A DNA stretch of 64,000 nucleotides, taken from Dawidia soli. GTDB lineage: Bacteria > Bacteroidota > Bacteroidia > Cytophagales > Cyclobacteriaceae. The translations under genes and the position numbers were made by a program. Positions 25,201 to 32,752 of this stretch are shown piece by piece. The notes below the pieces were generated by a model that was not told the origin of the DNA, did no database searches, and saw only the letters and a list, made by a program, of their open reading frames with translations. The number at the start of each line of letters is the position of its first letter. Positions within the stretch are counted from its first letter, which is position 1. The stretch covers positions 62,001 through 126,000 of the forward strand of contig NZ_JAHESC010000008.1 of the NCBI RefSeq assembly GCF_018598185.1, written 5' to 3'.

Positions 25201-27374
25201 GTCGCAATACCGTTGTAGTTTTCGTTCGGGTCGAACGTCACCACGCCGGCGCCGCTCACAGTAAACGTACCCGCGGTGGTCGTGATGGAAGTTTGGATCC
25301 CCGTCTGGGACGTGTTCAGGTCGACCGTAGCGGCGTTTATGGTTCCGTCTATATCCGTATCGTTTTCCAGCACATTGATGGTAACCGTTTCATTCTCTTC
25401 GGCAACCGCCAGGTCGTTGTTGGCCAAGGGCGGATCGTTCACAGCATTGACCGTGATCGTGATCGTCGCCGCGTTGGAGACACCGCCCTCATTGTCCGAC
25501 ACCGTATAACGTCCCGTCACCGTACCAAAGAAATTCCGGGTCGGTACATACCGGATCGTACCACCGCTCACCGTGCTGATCGTGCCACCGGCGACATCTA
25601 CCGTATTTTGAATGCCGGTCGCTGCAGGATCGAGGTCGATCGTAGCAGCTTGCAGGGTACCGTCTACATCGCGGTCGTTGGACAGGATGTTAAAGGTCGC
25701 TTCCTGATCCTCGTCTGTGGAGAAAGCATCGTTCGCCGCCACCGGCACATCGTTCACATTGGATACCGAAATGGAGATCGTGGCGACATTCGAAGTTTCG
25801 CCGTCATTGTCCTCCACCGTGTAGGTGATGGAAGCGGTACCCGTAAAATCTTTCACCGGCGTGAACGTCACCACACCACTGCCGTCGACACTCCAGGTAC
25901 CCTGGTCGGTGTTGTTTGTTTTCTGGATGCCGGCCATCCCGGTATTCAGGTCCACGGAATTGGCGTTGATCGAACCGTCGGCATCGGTATCGTTCTGAAC
26001 AATGTTGATGGTCACGGCGGTTTCCTCGGCTGTAGAACCGTTGTCGCCACGGGCCTCCGGCGCGTCGTTCACACCGTTCACCGTAAAGGTGATCGTCGCG
26101 ATGTTAGACACCGCGCCGCCGTTGTCGCTGATGCGGTACGTAATAGAAGCCTGACCTTCCAAACCCTGCACGGGCGTGAACGAAACAATGCCGTTGCCGT
26201 TCACCGACCAGTTTCCCTGATCTGTTGTATGGGTGCTCTCGATGACCGCCGTAGCGGTATTCAAGTCGACAGAGCCTTTATTAAGCGTTCCGTCGGAGTC
26301 CGAATCGTTGGTGGTAACGTCTACCGTTCCCGTTGTCTCTTCATTGGTACTGGCCACGTCGTCGCCTGCTACCGGCGCATCGTTAACGTTGTTCACCGTA
26401 ATGGTGATCGTGGCCTGATTGGACGTGGCGCCACCCGCGTCCCGCACGGTATACGCCAGGGTGGCCGGGCCGACAAAATCGGCCACAGGCGTGAAAGACA
26501 CCACACCGCTGTTGTCGACGCTCCACGCTCCCGCGTCCGTCGTCGCGCTGTTATCGATCGCATCGGTCGACACATTCAGGTCCACCGTGCTGGCGTCTAC
26601 CGGTCCTTCGCTGTCCGTATCGTTCTGCACCACGTTGATCGTCACGTTGGTCTCCTCGTTCGTCTGGCCGGCGTCGTCGTTCGCAATAGGCGCATCGTTC
26701 ACCGGGTTTACGGTGATCGAGATCGTAGCGACATTCGAAAGCGCATCTTCCGTGTCCCGCACGGTATAGGTAAGGGATGCCGGACCGGAATAACCGTCGT
26801 TGGGCTCAAAGGTCAGCTCACCCTGGCCGTTCACCCTCCACTCGCCGGCGTCCGTATTATTATCGTTCTGACGGCCCGGCCGGTTGGGATCGAGGTCGAC
26901 CGACCCCGGGTCGATGCCGATAGCGTCGTCTGTATCGTTTGCCAGAATGAGGATCGTTACTTCGCCGTTTTCATCCACGACCCCGCTGTCGTCGTTTGCC
27001 ACGGGGGCGCTATTGACGACCTCGATCGTGATGGTCCCCGGCAGCAGAAAACCGGAGATGCTGTAGTTCAGGGTTGCGGTGCCGGCAAAACCCGCCGACG
27101 GTGTAAACGTCAGCTCGCCCGTGTCGGTGACGGAATAGTCACCGTCGTTGTTGGAGACCGTTTTTTGCGCACCCGGAGAAAATATACTGGGATCGAGATC
27201 GATGGAGGCCGGATCGGCATTGCTATTGGCTTCGATATCGTTTGTGGCGATATTGAACGTAACCGCCACACCCACAGGCGTGGAGGCGTTGTCACCGGGC
27301 GCGACCAGCTGGCCGAATGCGGCCGTGGTGACGAGGGTGAGCAATAAAGGTAATGTTTGTGGCAAAAAACGCAT
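22245..27374 (-). CDS. Giant tandem-repeat adhesin with T9SS type B sorting domain
   Basis: About 1709 aa from the ATG at 27374, whose signal peptide is MRFLPQTLPLLLTLVTTAAFGQ; an upstream in-frame ATG at 27395 is possible. Eleven consecutive Ig-like units of about 95-100 residues cover residues about 30-1090. Each opens N-D-A-P-V-A-x-D-D, contains N-D-x-D-x-D-G-x-I (calcium-binding style) and closes A-T-I-T-V-T-V. They match the tandem-95 type. Two further cadherin/Ig-like blocks follow, then the C-terminal domain IDIPTAFTPNGDGSNDVWKI ... DSYFYTIDLQYGNKRYKG, the type B gliding-associated CTD. Expected to be surface-exposed or released, and secreted through T9SS with the adjacent PorP/SprF. 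Ligand unknown. Confidence 0.9.
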   Translation of the reverse strand: MRFLPQTLPLLLTLVTTAAFGQLVAPGDNASTPVGVAVTFNIATNDIEANSNADPASIDLDPSIFSPGAQKTVSNNDGDYSVTDTGELTFTPSAGFAGTATLNYSISGFLLPGTITIEVVNSAPVANDDSGVVDENGEVTILILANDTDDAIGIDPGSVDLDPNRPGRQNDNNTDAGEWRVNGQGELTFEPNDGYSGPASLTYTVRDTEDALSNVATISITVNPVNDAPIANDDAGQTNEETNVTINVVQNDTDSEGPVDASTVDLNVSTDAIDNSATTDAGAWSVDNSGVVSFTPVADFVGPATLAYTVRDAGGATSNQATITITVNNVNDAPVAGDDVASTNEETTGTVDVTTNDSDSDGTLNKGSVDLNTATAVIESTHTTDQGNWSVNGNGIVSFTPVQGLEGQASITYRISDNGGAVSNIATITFTVNGVNDAPEARGDNGSTAEETAVTINIVQNDTDADGSINANSVDLNTGMAGIQKTNNTDQGTWSVDGSGVVTFTPVKDFTGTASITYTVEDNDGETSNVATISISVSNVNDVPVAANDAFSTDEDQEATFNILSNDRDVDGTLQAATIDLDPAATGIQNTVDVAGGTISTVSGGTIRYVPTRNFFGTVTGRYTVSDNEGGVSNAATITITVNAVNDPPLANNDLAVAEENETVTINVLENDTDIDGTINAATVDLNTSQTGIQTSITTTAGTFTVSGAGVVTFDPNENYNGIATTTYTVRDNGGATSNAATISINVNSVNSVPVATHDAVTTAEDTPVSLNVVQNDRDPDGTINAATVDLDTSTPGIQNTLTTDNGTFTIPTSGTVRFTPTQDFFGVVAIDYTVDDNVGATSNVAKITVTVTSVNDKPVAAADAATTPENTAVPITILANDKDVDGTLDLTKVDLNTASAGIQNTATVTGGTFAANSAGVVTFTPSAGFSGKATVNYRVSDNEGAESNAVAITVTVNSVNDAPVAKDDAATTKEDVTATIRVLDNDEDDDGLNTGSVDLNPSTAGIQNTFTTAGPGGTFTVNGTGVVSFKPTDNYTGTAVATYTVSDNQSVVSNVATITVTIEPQNDAPVAKDDVASTSENTAITFSVIANDTDVDGTIDPATVDLNTSQAGIQNTFTNTGGTFAASANGSVTFTPAQNFSGSATANYRVNDNLGATSATATITVTVDGINDPPGFDQIPDQFVLENSGAQTITISGVTKGAGEDTQQLTWIASSGNTSLISSPTVTYNGTGKQATLKYTVEPEATGSAVITVNVVDNGSSVAPNQNSYTQTFTVNVVEVNFTSTPVTVAVRQAPYIYDITITDVDPTLTIAAAQKPAWATLASKGKNIARLSGTPGADAPASSTVILQIKQGSKVLATQEFTLRVNLRPAVQPVAVTLEEDQPKAFEEAVFAGAFSDPDQGDVLAEVQFPVMPKHGNLLLNGTAITPATRVQASALPGVVYRPAQDFVGQDTLYWKASDGMSFSLDSARVELTVTPVNDAPVISDLETEPLEHEIAGDAPQQITRTFTITDPDNTTLASAEIGFRLQTFNLEKDRLMFTNTDKITGNYNQQAGTLLLTGEASIQEYIDAIRSIQYAYVNFEEIEDVTKNVYITVNDGNLSSETQERAIKLVYTFQDIDIPTAFTPNGDGSNDVWKIVDADSSNPAQYEQAKTRVYDKRGRLVFETNGFSSSWDGTVKGEALPPDSYFYTIDLQYGNKRYKGIVTILK

Positions 27375-27477
27375 ATTCCAACTAAAGACCGACAAAAATA
27401 ATAAATATATCGGTACTCTATTCCGCCAAAATTCTATTTGTAACTCTTAGATTCGTGGTTTAATTGCTTCAAAAACA

Positions 27478-28656
27478 ATGATTCGTACTTTTCTCGCGGC
27501 CTTCTGGCTTGGTATCTTGATCGTTGGCTATACGTATGTAGGATATGGCATGATTATTTATATTTTGAGCAAGCTCAAGCGTCGTTCCTCACCCCTAACT
27601 ATACAGACTGATAGCGAGTTACCGGTCATTACGCTGCTCGTCGCAGCCTACAACGAAGAGGCGTTCATCCTCGATAAGATCCACAACACTCTCGCCCTGG
27701 ATTATCCCAAAGACAAGCTGAAACTCTTTTTTGTCACCGACGGCTCAAACGACCGCACCCCTGAAATAATCCGGAATTTTCCGGAGATTGAAGTGTTCCA
27801 CTCCGCCGAGCGCCGCGGTAAGATCCATGCCGTAAACCGGGTTATGAAGCATGTTTCAACACCCATCGTCGTATTTTGCGATGCCAACACGGCCCTGAAC
27901 CGGGAGGCGCTCAGGCTCATCGTACGCCACTACCAGGACCCGACCATCGGCGGCGTGGCCGGTGAAAAACGGATCCTTTCGAAAGACAAAGACAATGCCT
28001 CCGGATCAGGCGAAGGACTTTACTGGAAATACGAGTCGTTCCTGAAAAAGAAAGACGCCGAGGTCTACTCCATCGTCGGCGCCGCCGGCGAGCTGTTCTC
28101 CATTCGTACGGAGCTCTTTGAAGAACCGGCCGAGAACATGCTCATCGAAGACTTTTACCTGTCGCTGCGCATTGCCGCCAAAGGCTATCGCTTCGCCTAC
28201 GAGCCCGACGCCTTTGCCAGCGAAACAGCCTCCGCATCCGTCGAAGAAGAATGGAAACGCAAAGTGCGGATCTCCGCCGGCGGCTTTCAGGCGATGTACA
28301 AACTCTCCTACCTGCTGAACCCCTTCCGGTACGGCATCCTTACCTTTCAATATGTATCACACCGCGTCTTGCGCTGGACGCTGGCACCGCTGTTCCTGCC
28401 ATTGATCCTGGTCAGCAGCATATACCTGGCCCTACAAGGCTTTGGCTTCTACCAGATGATGCTGGTCGCCCAGGTGGGATTCTATCTGCTGGCCGCCCTG
28501 GGATATGCCTTGCGCGACCGGAAGATCGGCATTAAGGGCTTTTTTGTACCCTATTATTTTGTGGTCATGAACCTGTCGGTTTATGCGGGCCTGGTACGCC
28601 TGCTGCGGGGCCGGCAGTCGGTTGTGTGGGAAAAGGCCAAACGCGCGGAAGCATAA
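27478..28656 (+). CDS. Family 2 membrane glycosyltransferase
   Basis: A 392-aa GT2 enzyme: one N-terminal helix (about 5-30), a catalytic GT-A domain, then three C-terminal helices. Motifs: VITLLVAAYNEEAFI (nucleotide binding), FVTDGSNDRT, FCDANTALN in the D-x-D position, and EDFYLSLRIAAKGYRF with the acidic pair. It ends with EEWKRKVRISAGGFQAM, corresponding to the R/Q-x-x-R-W region of processive synthases. The architecture fits hyaluronan/poly-GlcNAc-synthase-like enzymes or membrane-bound single-sugar transferases. It is divergent from the adhesin operon. Confidence 0.82.
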   Translation: MIRTFLAAFWLGILIVGYTYVGYGMIIYILSKLKRRSSPLTIQTDSELPVITLLVAAYNEEAFILDKIHNTLALDYPKDKLKLFFVTDGSNDRTPEIIRNFPEIEVFHSAERRGKIHAVNRVMKHVSTPIVVFCDANTALNREALRLIVRHYQDPTIGGVAGEKRILSKDKDNASGSGEGLYWKYESFLKKKDAEVYSIVGAAGELFSIRTELFEEPAENMLIEDFYLSLRIAAKGYRFAYEPDAFASETASASVEEEWKRKVRISAGGFQAMYKLSYLLNPFRYGILTFQYVSHRVLRWTLAPLFLPLILVSSIYLALQGFGFYQMMLVAQVGFYLLAALGYALRDRKIGIKGFFVPYYFVVMNLSVYAGLVRLLRGRQSVVWEKAKRAEA

Positions 28657-28670
28657 GCACAGCTTTCCAT

Positions 28671-28700
28671 TTTGAGGAATGCACAATCTCGTTATTTTTG
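28671..28700 (+). promoter_or_regulatory. Bacteroidota-type promoter for yebC
   Basis: TTTG at 28671-28674 and TATTTTTG at 28693-28700 are separated by 18 bases. They match the -33 (TTTG) and -7 (TAnnTTTG) elements of the primary sigma factor in this phylum. Predicted transcription start is near 28707, giving a leader of about 17 bases before the ATG at 28724. Confidence 0.6.
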
Positions 28701-28723
28701 TACCCCTTAAATCGTAGAATCCT

Positions 28724-29431
28724 ATGGGACGTATATTTGAAAAACGTAAGCATAAGATGTTTGCCCGCTTTGACAAAATGGCCAAAGCGTTTACCCGTAT
28801 CGGCAAAGACATCGCCATTGCCGTGAAGCAGGGAGGCCCGCTTCCCGAGAACAATCCCAAGCTCCGCATGGCGATCCAGAACGCCAAAGGCGTGAACATG
28901 CCGAAAGACAAAGTAGAAGCGGCCATCAAACGCGCCTCTTCGAAAGAAGAAAAAGATTTCCAGGAAGTAACCTACGAAGGATACGCACCACACGGTGTAC
29001 CGATCATGGTGGAATGCGCCACCGACAACCCCACCCGCACCGTGGCCAACGTTCGCCTGCACTTCTCCAAAGGCCATGGCAGCATGGGGAACTCCGGTTC
29101 CGTGGGCTTTATGTTCGAGCGCAAAGGCGTTTTTAAATTCGACCCCGCCAAGATCAACATCGACGAGCTTGAGCTCGACCTGATCGACGCCGGTGCCGAC
29201 GACATCGACCAGCAGGAGGACGAGGTCACCATCTACACCAAGTTCACCGAGTTCGGGCACATGGCCAAGTTCCTGGAGTCTAAACACCTCGAAGCCAAAA
29301 GCTCCGAGCTGCACTATATCCCCACCACTACAAAAGAACTGAGCGAAGAAGAAACAGACGAAGTGCTGAAGCTGGTAGAGACCCTCGAAGCCGACGACGA
29401 CGTACAGAGCGTATACCACAACCTGGCGTAG
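28724..29431 (+). CDS. yebC: YebC/PmpR family protein
   Basis: A 235-aa YebC family member, slightly short but complete: MGRIFEKRKHKMFARFDKMAKAF, GGPLPENNPKLRMAIQNAKGVNMP, EVTYEGYAPHGVPIMVECATDNPTRTVANVR, then NSGSVGFMFERKGVF. The family was long called a transcription regulator; more recent work assigns members a role in helping ribosomes through proline-rich stretches. The N-terminal sequence differs from the canonical M-A-G-H-S-K start, as is common in the Bacteroidota branch. It is monocistronic, with its own promoter and a hairpin after the stop. Confidence 0.92.
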   Translation: MGRIFEKRKHKMFARFDKMAKAFTRIGKDIAIAVKQGGPLPENNPKLRMAIQNAKGVNMPKDKVEAAIKRASSKEEKDFQEVTYEGYAPHGVPIMVECATDNPTRTVANVRLHFSKGHGSMGNSGSVGFMFERKGVFKFDPAKINIDELELDLIDAGADDIDQQEDEVTIYTKFTEFGHMAKFLESKHLEAKSSELHYIPTTTKELSEEETDEVLKLVETLEADDDVQSVYHNLA

Positions 29432-29468
29432 TGATTTTGCCGGCCCGGGGCATTGTCATAAAAACAAG

Positions 29469-29495
29469 CGTCGGACTAAAATCACCGACGATTTT
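29469..29495 (+). terminator. Probable terminator after yebC
   Basis: CGTCGG (29469-29474) and CCGACG (29485-29490) form a 6-bp GC stem with a 10-base loop, directly followed by ATTTTA. It lies 38 bases after the yebC stop. Confidence 0.45.
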
Positions 29496-29524
29496 AACGG
29501 TGGACATTTACATAAGTCCAAACC

Positions 29525-29588
29525 AGCCCTGTAAGGGCGCAACAATCCGAGGCAGATCCGTGCGCAGCTTGTTACGCCCTTTCAGGCT
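29525..29588. repeat. Dispersed palindromic repeat, same family as at 7620-7688
   Basis: AGCCCTGTAAGGGCGCAACAA at 29525-29545 faces TTGTTACGCCCTTTCAGGCT at 29569-29588, a long near-perfect stem. Both arms match the arms of the stem-loops in the 7435-8002 spacer (AGCCCTGAAGGGGCGTAACAA). It sits between convergent yebC and the LtaS-like gene. Confidence 0.7.
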
Positions 29589-29631
29589 CCGCACTCAACT
29601 GACGTTATAGACCCGGGCCAATGTGTCGTCC

Positions 29632-31575
29632 CTACTTCACGACCAGGTTATTATCCACCATGCGGTTATTATACTGCTGAATGATCGCCCGCATCTTCTT
29701 CTCCATACCCTGCACCACATCCGGATATTGTTTGACAATATTTTCCCGCAGCATCCGGTCCGTCTTGTAGTTATACAACGCTAACGCCCGGCGCCCATCG
29801 AATTCCATAAGGTAATCACCCTGATAAAGCTGGTACACATCGTCTTTGTAATTCCACGCGATCTCATCCGTTGAATGAAATACGTCGCGACCAAAAGCGA
29901 TGTAATCATGCGGATAGCCCAGGTAGCCCAACACCGTCGGCATGATGTCCGACTGTTGCACCAGCCCCGGCTCCAGGCCCGTCAGGCTGTTGTCCGGGCG
30001 GTAAAAAAAGATGGGAATGGAAAACAACCCCCGGGCCGTACGGCTGTCGTCGAACATGATATTGGACGACGTGTGGTCGGCCGTGATCACAAACAGCGTA
30101 TTCTTGAACCAGGGATATTTCGACACCGTATGGAAATACTGGCGCAATGCTTCATCCGTATACTGGATACACTTCAGGATCGGCTCGCGGCCGCCGGTAA
30201 AGCGCGCTTTATAGTCGTCGGGAACATTAAAGGGATGGTGCGACGACACCGAGAAGAACGCCGAGAAGAAAGGCTCCGGAAAATCGCGCTGCGTATGCGC
30301 CATGAATTGTAAAAATTTATCATCCCAGATGCCCCACCAGCCGTCAAAATCGGCATCGTTGCCATATTCGGTCATGCCGTAATAATGCTCGATGCCCGCT
30401 ATGTTCATAAAGGCCTGGAAACCCATGGACCCATTGGGCGCACCGTGAAAGAAGGAATTGTGATACCCTTCGTCGCGCAGGATCGTACCGAGGCTATTGA
30501 TCCTGTTGCCCGAGAATGGCGACAACACATACGGCACGCCCATCGAAGGTACGCTGGCGATCACCGAAGGCAACGCATCGATCGACTTACGCCCGCTGGC
30601 CAGCGAATAGGTATACGACCGGCTATGCTGCAGCAACGAATCCAGAAAGGGTGTATATCCTTGATAGGTACCGTTCTCCCGATCGTGATTAAAGAAGCCG
30701 ACAAACTCCTTGGAGAAGCTCTCCAGCACCAGCACCACCACGTTCAGCTTCCGCATGGCGCCCGAGTCGGCCCCGTGGCGCACCGGCGAGAACACGGAGT
30801 CGAGCGCAGCCTCGTCGGCAAAGTAATGTACCTTCTTGATCTTGGTCTTGCCCACCGTGCGGTATAAAGCAAAGGGCGTATTCAGCACGAGCGGCACGTC
30901 TTTCGGGTCGCGCACATACTTGCCGGCATCGTTGAGCGTGATCGGGCGCGTGCTATGCTGAAAGCCTCCGCGAATGCCCCCTACCGTGAGATACGCCACC
31001 CCCACCATGGCCGCCAGACCGGAACTATAGAACAGCCACTTGTTCCGTATCAACGGCCCCTGCACACGCGTCTTGTTGTACAACCACACCATGAGGACGA
31101 TCAGCCCGATCCACCACACCGTGGCATGCCAGTAGTCTATCAGGAAGCGGCCCAACAGCCCGCCCATGTTCTGCTCGTGCTCAAATTGCTGGAATACATC
31201 GGCCGTGGTACGCCGCCCGGTAAACTTGAAATAGATGAAGTCCGACACGTTGGCCACCAGGGCCACTCCGTTAAAGACAAAGAAGATCCATTTCACCACC
31301 GCCTGGTAGCCCGCCCGGAAGCGGATCTCCAACGGCACGATCATCAGCACCAGCACCAGCATGTTGGTGTACAGCACGGCCGTCAGGTCAAACCGAAGGC
31401 CCCCGAGCATGATCGCAAAAAAGTTGGCCGCCGTCATATCCGCAAAGTAGTCGCGGTTGTAGAGGTAAAACCCTACCCGGCAAAGCGAAAACAGCAACAT
31501 GGCCAACGACAACCGTAAAAACAGCACCCACCAGATGTTTGTGCGGACCAGGAGTTCTCTTACTTTCAAGTTCAT
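29632..31575 (-). CDS. LtaS-like membrane phosphotransferase/sulfatase-superfamily protein
   Basis: A 647-aa protein from the ATG at 31575; 27 further in-frame codons upstream are low-complexity and unlikely. Five N-terminal membrane helices (to about residue 185) precede an extracytoplasmic alkaline-phosphatase/sulfatase-superfamily domain. NVVVLVLESFSKEF holds the metal-binding Glu. LASGRKSIDALPSVIAS holds the nucleophile position (LtaS has Thr, here Ser/Lys-Ser context). FVITADHTSSN holds the Asp-His metal pair. The family includes lipoteichoic-acid synthases and the phosphoethanolamine or phosphoglycerol transferases (OpgB/MdoB-like) of Gram-negatives. Phosphoglycerol or phosphoethanolamine transfer to a surface glycan is more plausible here than lipoteichoic acid. 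Confidence 0.8.
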   Translation of the reverse strand: MNLKVRELLVRTNIWWVLFLRLSLAMLLFSLCRVGFYLYNRDYFADMTAANFFAIMLGGLRFDLTAVLYTNMLVLVLMIVPLEIRFRAGYQAVVKWIFFVFNGVALVANVSDFIYFKFTGRRTTADVFQQFEHEQNMGGLLGRFLIDYWHATVWWIGLIVLMVWLYNKTRVQGPLIRNKWLFYSSGLAAMVGVAYLTVGGIRGGFQHSTRPITLNDAGKYVRDPKDVPLVLNTPFALYRTVGKTKIKKVHYFADEAALDSVFSPVRHGADSGAMRKLNVVVLVLESFSKEFVGFFNHDRENGTYQGYTPFLDSLLQHSRSYTYSLASGRKSIDALPSVIASVPSMGVPYVLSPFSGNRINSLGTILRDEGYHNSFFHGAPNGSMGFQAFMNIAGIEHYYGMTEYGNDADFDGWWGIWDDKFLQFMAHTQRDFPEPFFSAFFSVSSHHPFNVPDDYKARFTGGREPILKCIQYTDEALRQYFHTVSKYPWFKNTLFVITADHTSSNIMFDDSRTARGLFSIPIFFYRPDNSLTGLEPGLVQQSDIMPTVLGYLGYPHDYIAFGRDVFHSTDEIAWNYKDDVYQLYQGDYLMEFDGRRALALYNYKTDRMLRENIVKQYPDVVQGMEKKMRAIIQQYNNRMVDNNLVVK

Positions 31576-31646
31576 GCGCGATGGGCAAAAAAGCCCCTGC
31601 GATTTAGGCATTTTTTGGGAAATCTGCCGAGGCCAACCCGAGCATA

Positions 31647-31701
31647 CCCGTATCATACCCCTATCAAAGCCCTATCATACCCGTATCAACACCGTATCAA
31701 C
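31647..31701. repeat. Array of five units with an exact 11-bp period (CCCGTATCATA type)
   Basis: The core TATCA begins at 31651, 31662, 31673, 31684 and 31695, exactly 11 bases apart, each preceded by CC or CCC. Flanking bases vary between units. The array lies between the divergent LtaS-like gene (start 31575) and the gene at 31827, upstream of the predicted promoter of the latter. Confidence 0.75.
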
Positions 31702-31792
31702 GCCCCACTTACCTGCTTCATAAGCCCACCTGGCCAGCCCCGGCCCTACCCTCCCGGACTATGGCACTTTCCCATAAATGTTTAGCTTTGCA

Positions 31793-31800
31793 GCCTCTAT
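31793..31800 (+). promoter_or_regulatory. Promoter -7 element TAGCTTTG
   Basis: TAGCTTTG fits the phylum's TAnnTTTG box, with a T-rich CTTTCCC about 21 bases upstream in place of a clear TTTG. Transcription would begin near 31807, which decides the downstream start at 31827 over the in-frame ATG at 31761. Confidence 0.45.
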
Positions 31801-31826
31801 ATTGCACCGTCTCGAAGACAGCGCCA

Positions 31827-32714
31827 ATGACCCGACTTTACCTTCTCGTTTTCTGCCTGTCTTCCCCCCTTTGCGCGCTTCTCGCACAAGATAAGAGCGT
31901 TTCCATCGGCCTCTTTACCGGCATTACCGCCACCCACACCTGGGATACCGGCATCGACCGCGACGCCCGCTACAGCGCCTTGCACAACCTGCGCTTCGCC
32001 CCGATCTCCATCAACTACTCCGTTGATTACGAAGGCTTTGGATTCTTTATCAACCCCGGCCTGGTCAACATCGGCCAGCACTTCCAGGTAGTCAACACCT
32101 CCGGCGGACACGTCGGCATGCGCAACGTGCATCAGCAATACGCCAACATCCCCCTGGCCATACGCCTGCATTTGATCGACCTCGACTTTTTCCGCCTGAG
32201 CCTGGTGGGCGGCGGCAGCATGGCCTTCCTGCTCGACGCCGACGAAACGATCCGCCACGACGCCGCGCGCTTGCGATTCCCATCCCAGGTATACCCGCTC
32301 CTCCCCGCCGGCTATTCCGTGGAATATGATGGCGTCGCCACCCCCGAAGTGGACGACTACACCCTGCTGCAAAAGCGCGACTTCCGCTCGTACCAGGTCT
32401 TTGCGCTCGTGGGCTTCCGCGCCGACTGGGACGTATCCGACGCCTGGCGCGTCACCGCGGACGTTCGCGTGCACTACGGCATCCTGGATCCCCGTGCCCC
32501 CGCCTACCTGGACAAGCTCAACCGCTACGAGGCGCTGTACGACCTGCCGGGACGCCGACACGATACCTATGCGCTGGTAGGCATGGGCATCTCGCGTTAT
32601 TTCTCCATCACGAAACACGCCGGCAACGGCCGCAAACAGACCAAGGGCACACCCAAACGAAAAACGGGCAAATATCCCTGGCCGGGACCACGCAAGAAGA
32701 AGCCGCGCGGATAG
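31827..32714 (+). CDS. Secreted protein of unknown function, possible outer-membrane barrel, with lysine-rich tail
   Basis: 295 aa from the ATG at 31827, opening with a clear signal peptide (MTRLYLLVFCLSSPLCALLA). The body has amphipathic alternation suited to a beta-barrel (KSVSIGLFTGITATHTW, SINYSVDYEGFGFFINPGLV, SLVGGGSMAFLLD, YQVFALVGFRADWDVSD). It ends in a strongly basic tail: GNGRKQTKGTPKRKTGK followed by RKKKPRG. Barrel proteins usually end in an aromatic residue, so either the barrel ends earlier (near ALVGMGISRYFSI) with an extension, or this is a periplasmic protein. No family recognised. ACMSD follows 38 bases downstream. Confidence 0.7.
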   Translation: MTRLYLLVFCLSSPLCALLAQDKSVSIGLFTGITATHTWDTGIDRDARYSALHNLRFAPISINYSVDYEGFGFFINPGLVNIGQHFQVVNTSGGHVGMRNVHQQYANIPLAIRLHLIDLDFFRLSLVGGGSMAFLLDADETIRHDAARLRFPSQVYPLLPAGYSVEYDGVATPEVDDYTLLQKRDFRSYQVFALVGFRADWDVSDAWRVTADVRVHYGILDPRAPAYLDKLNRYEALYDLPGRRHDTYALVGMGISRYFSITKHAGNGRKQTKGTPKRKTGKYPWPGPRKKKPRG

Positions 32715-32752
32715 CGCCGGTTCCGTATCTTTATCCGGTTGCTTTCCCTGCT

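Noticed and set aside
23427-27347. A 1306-codon open frame on the plus strand opposite the adhesin
   Set aside because: It is antisense to eleven repeats with strong codon bias, has no recognisable domain and is rich in Arg/His, typical of a shadow frame.
29632-31656. Longer start for the LtaS-like protein at 31656
   Set aside because: The extra 27 residues are unlike a membrane-protein N-terminus and precede the first helix; ATG at 31575 is preferred.
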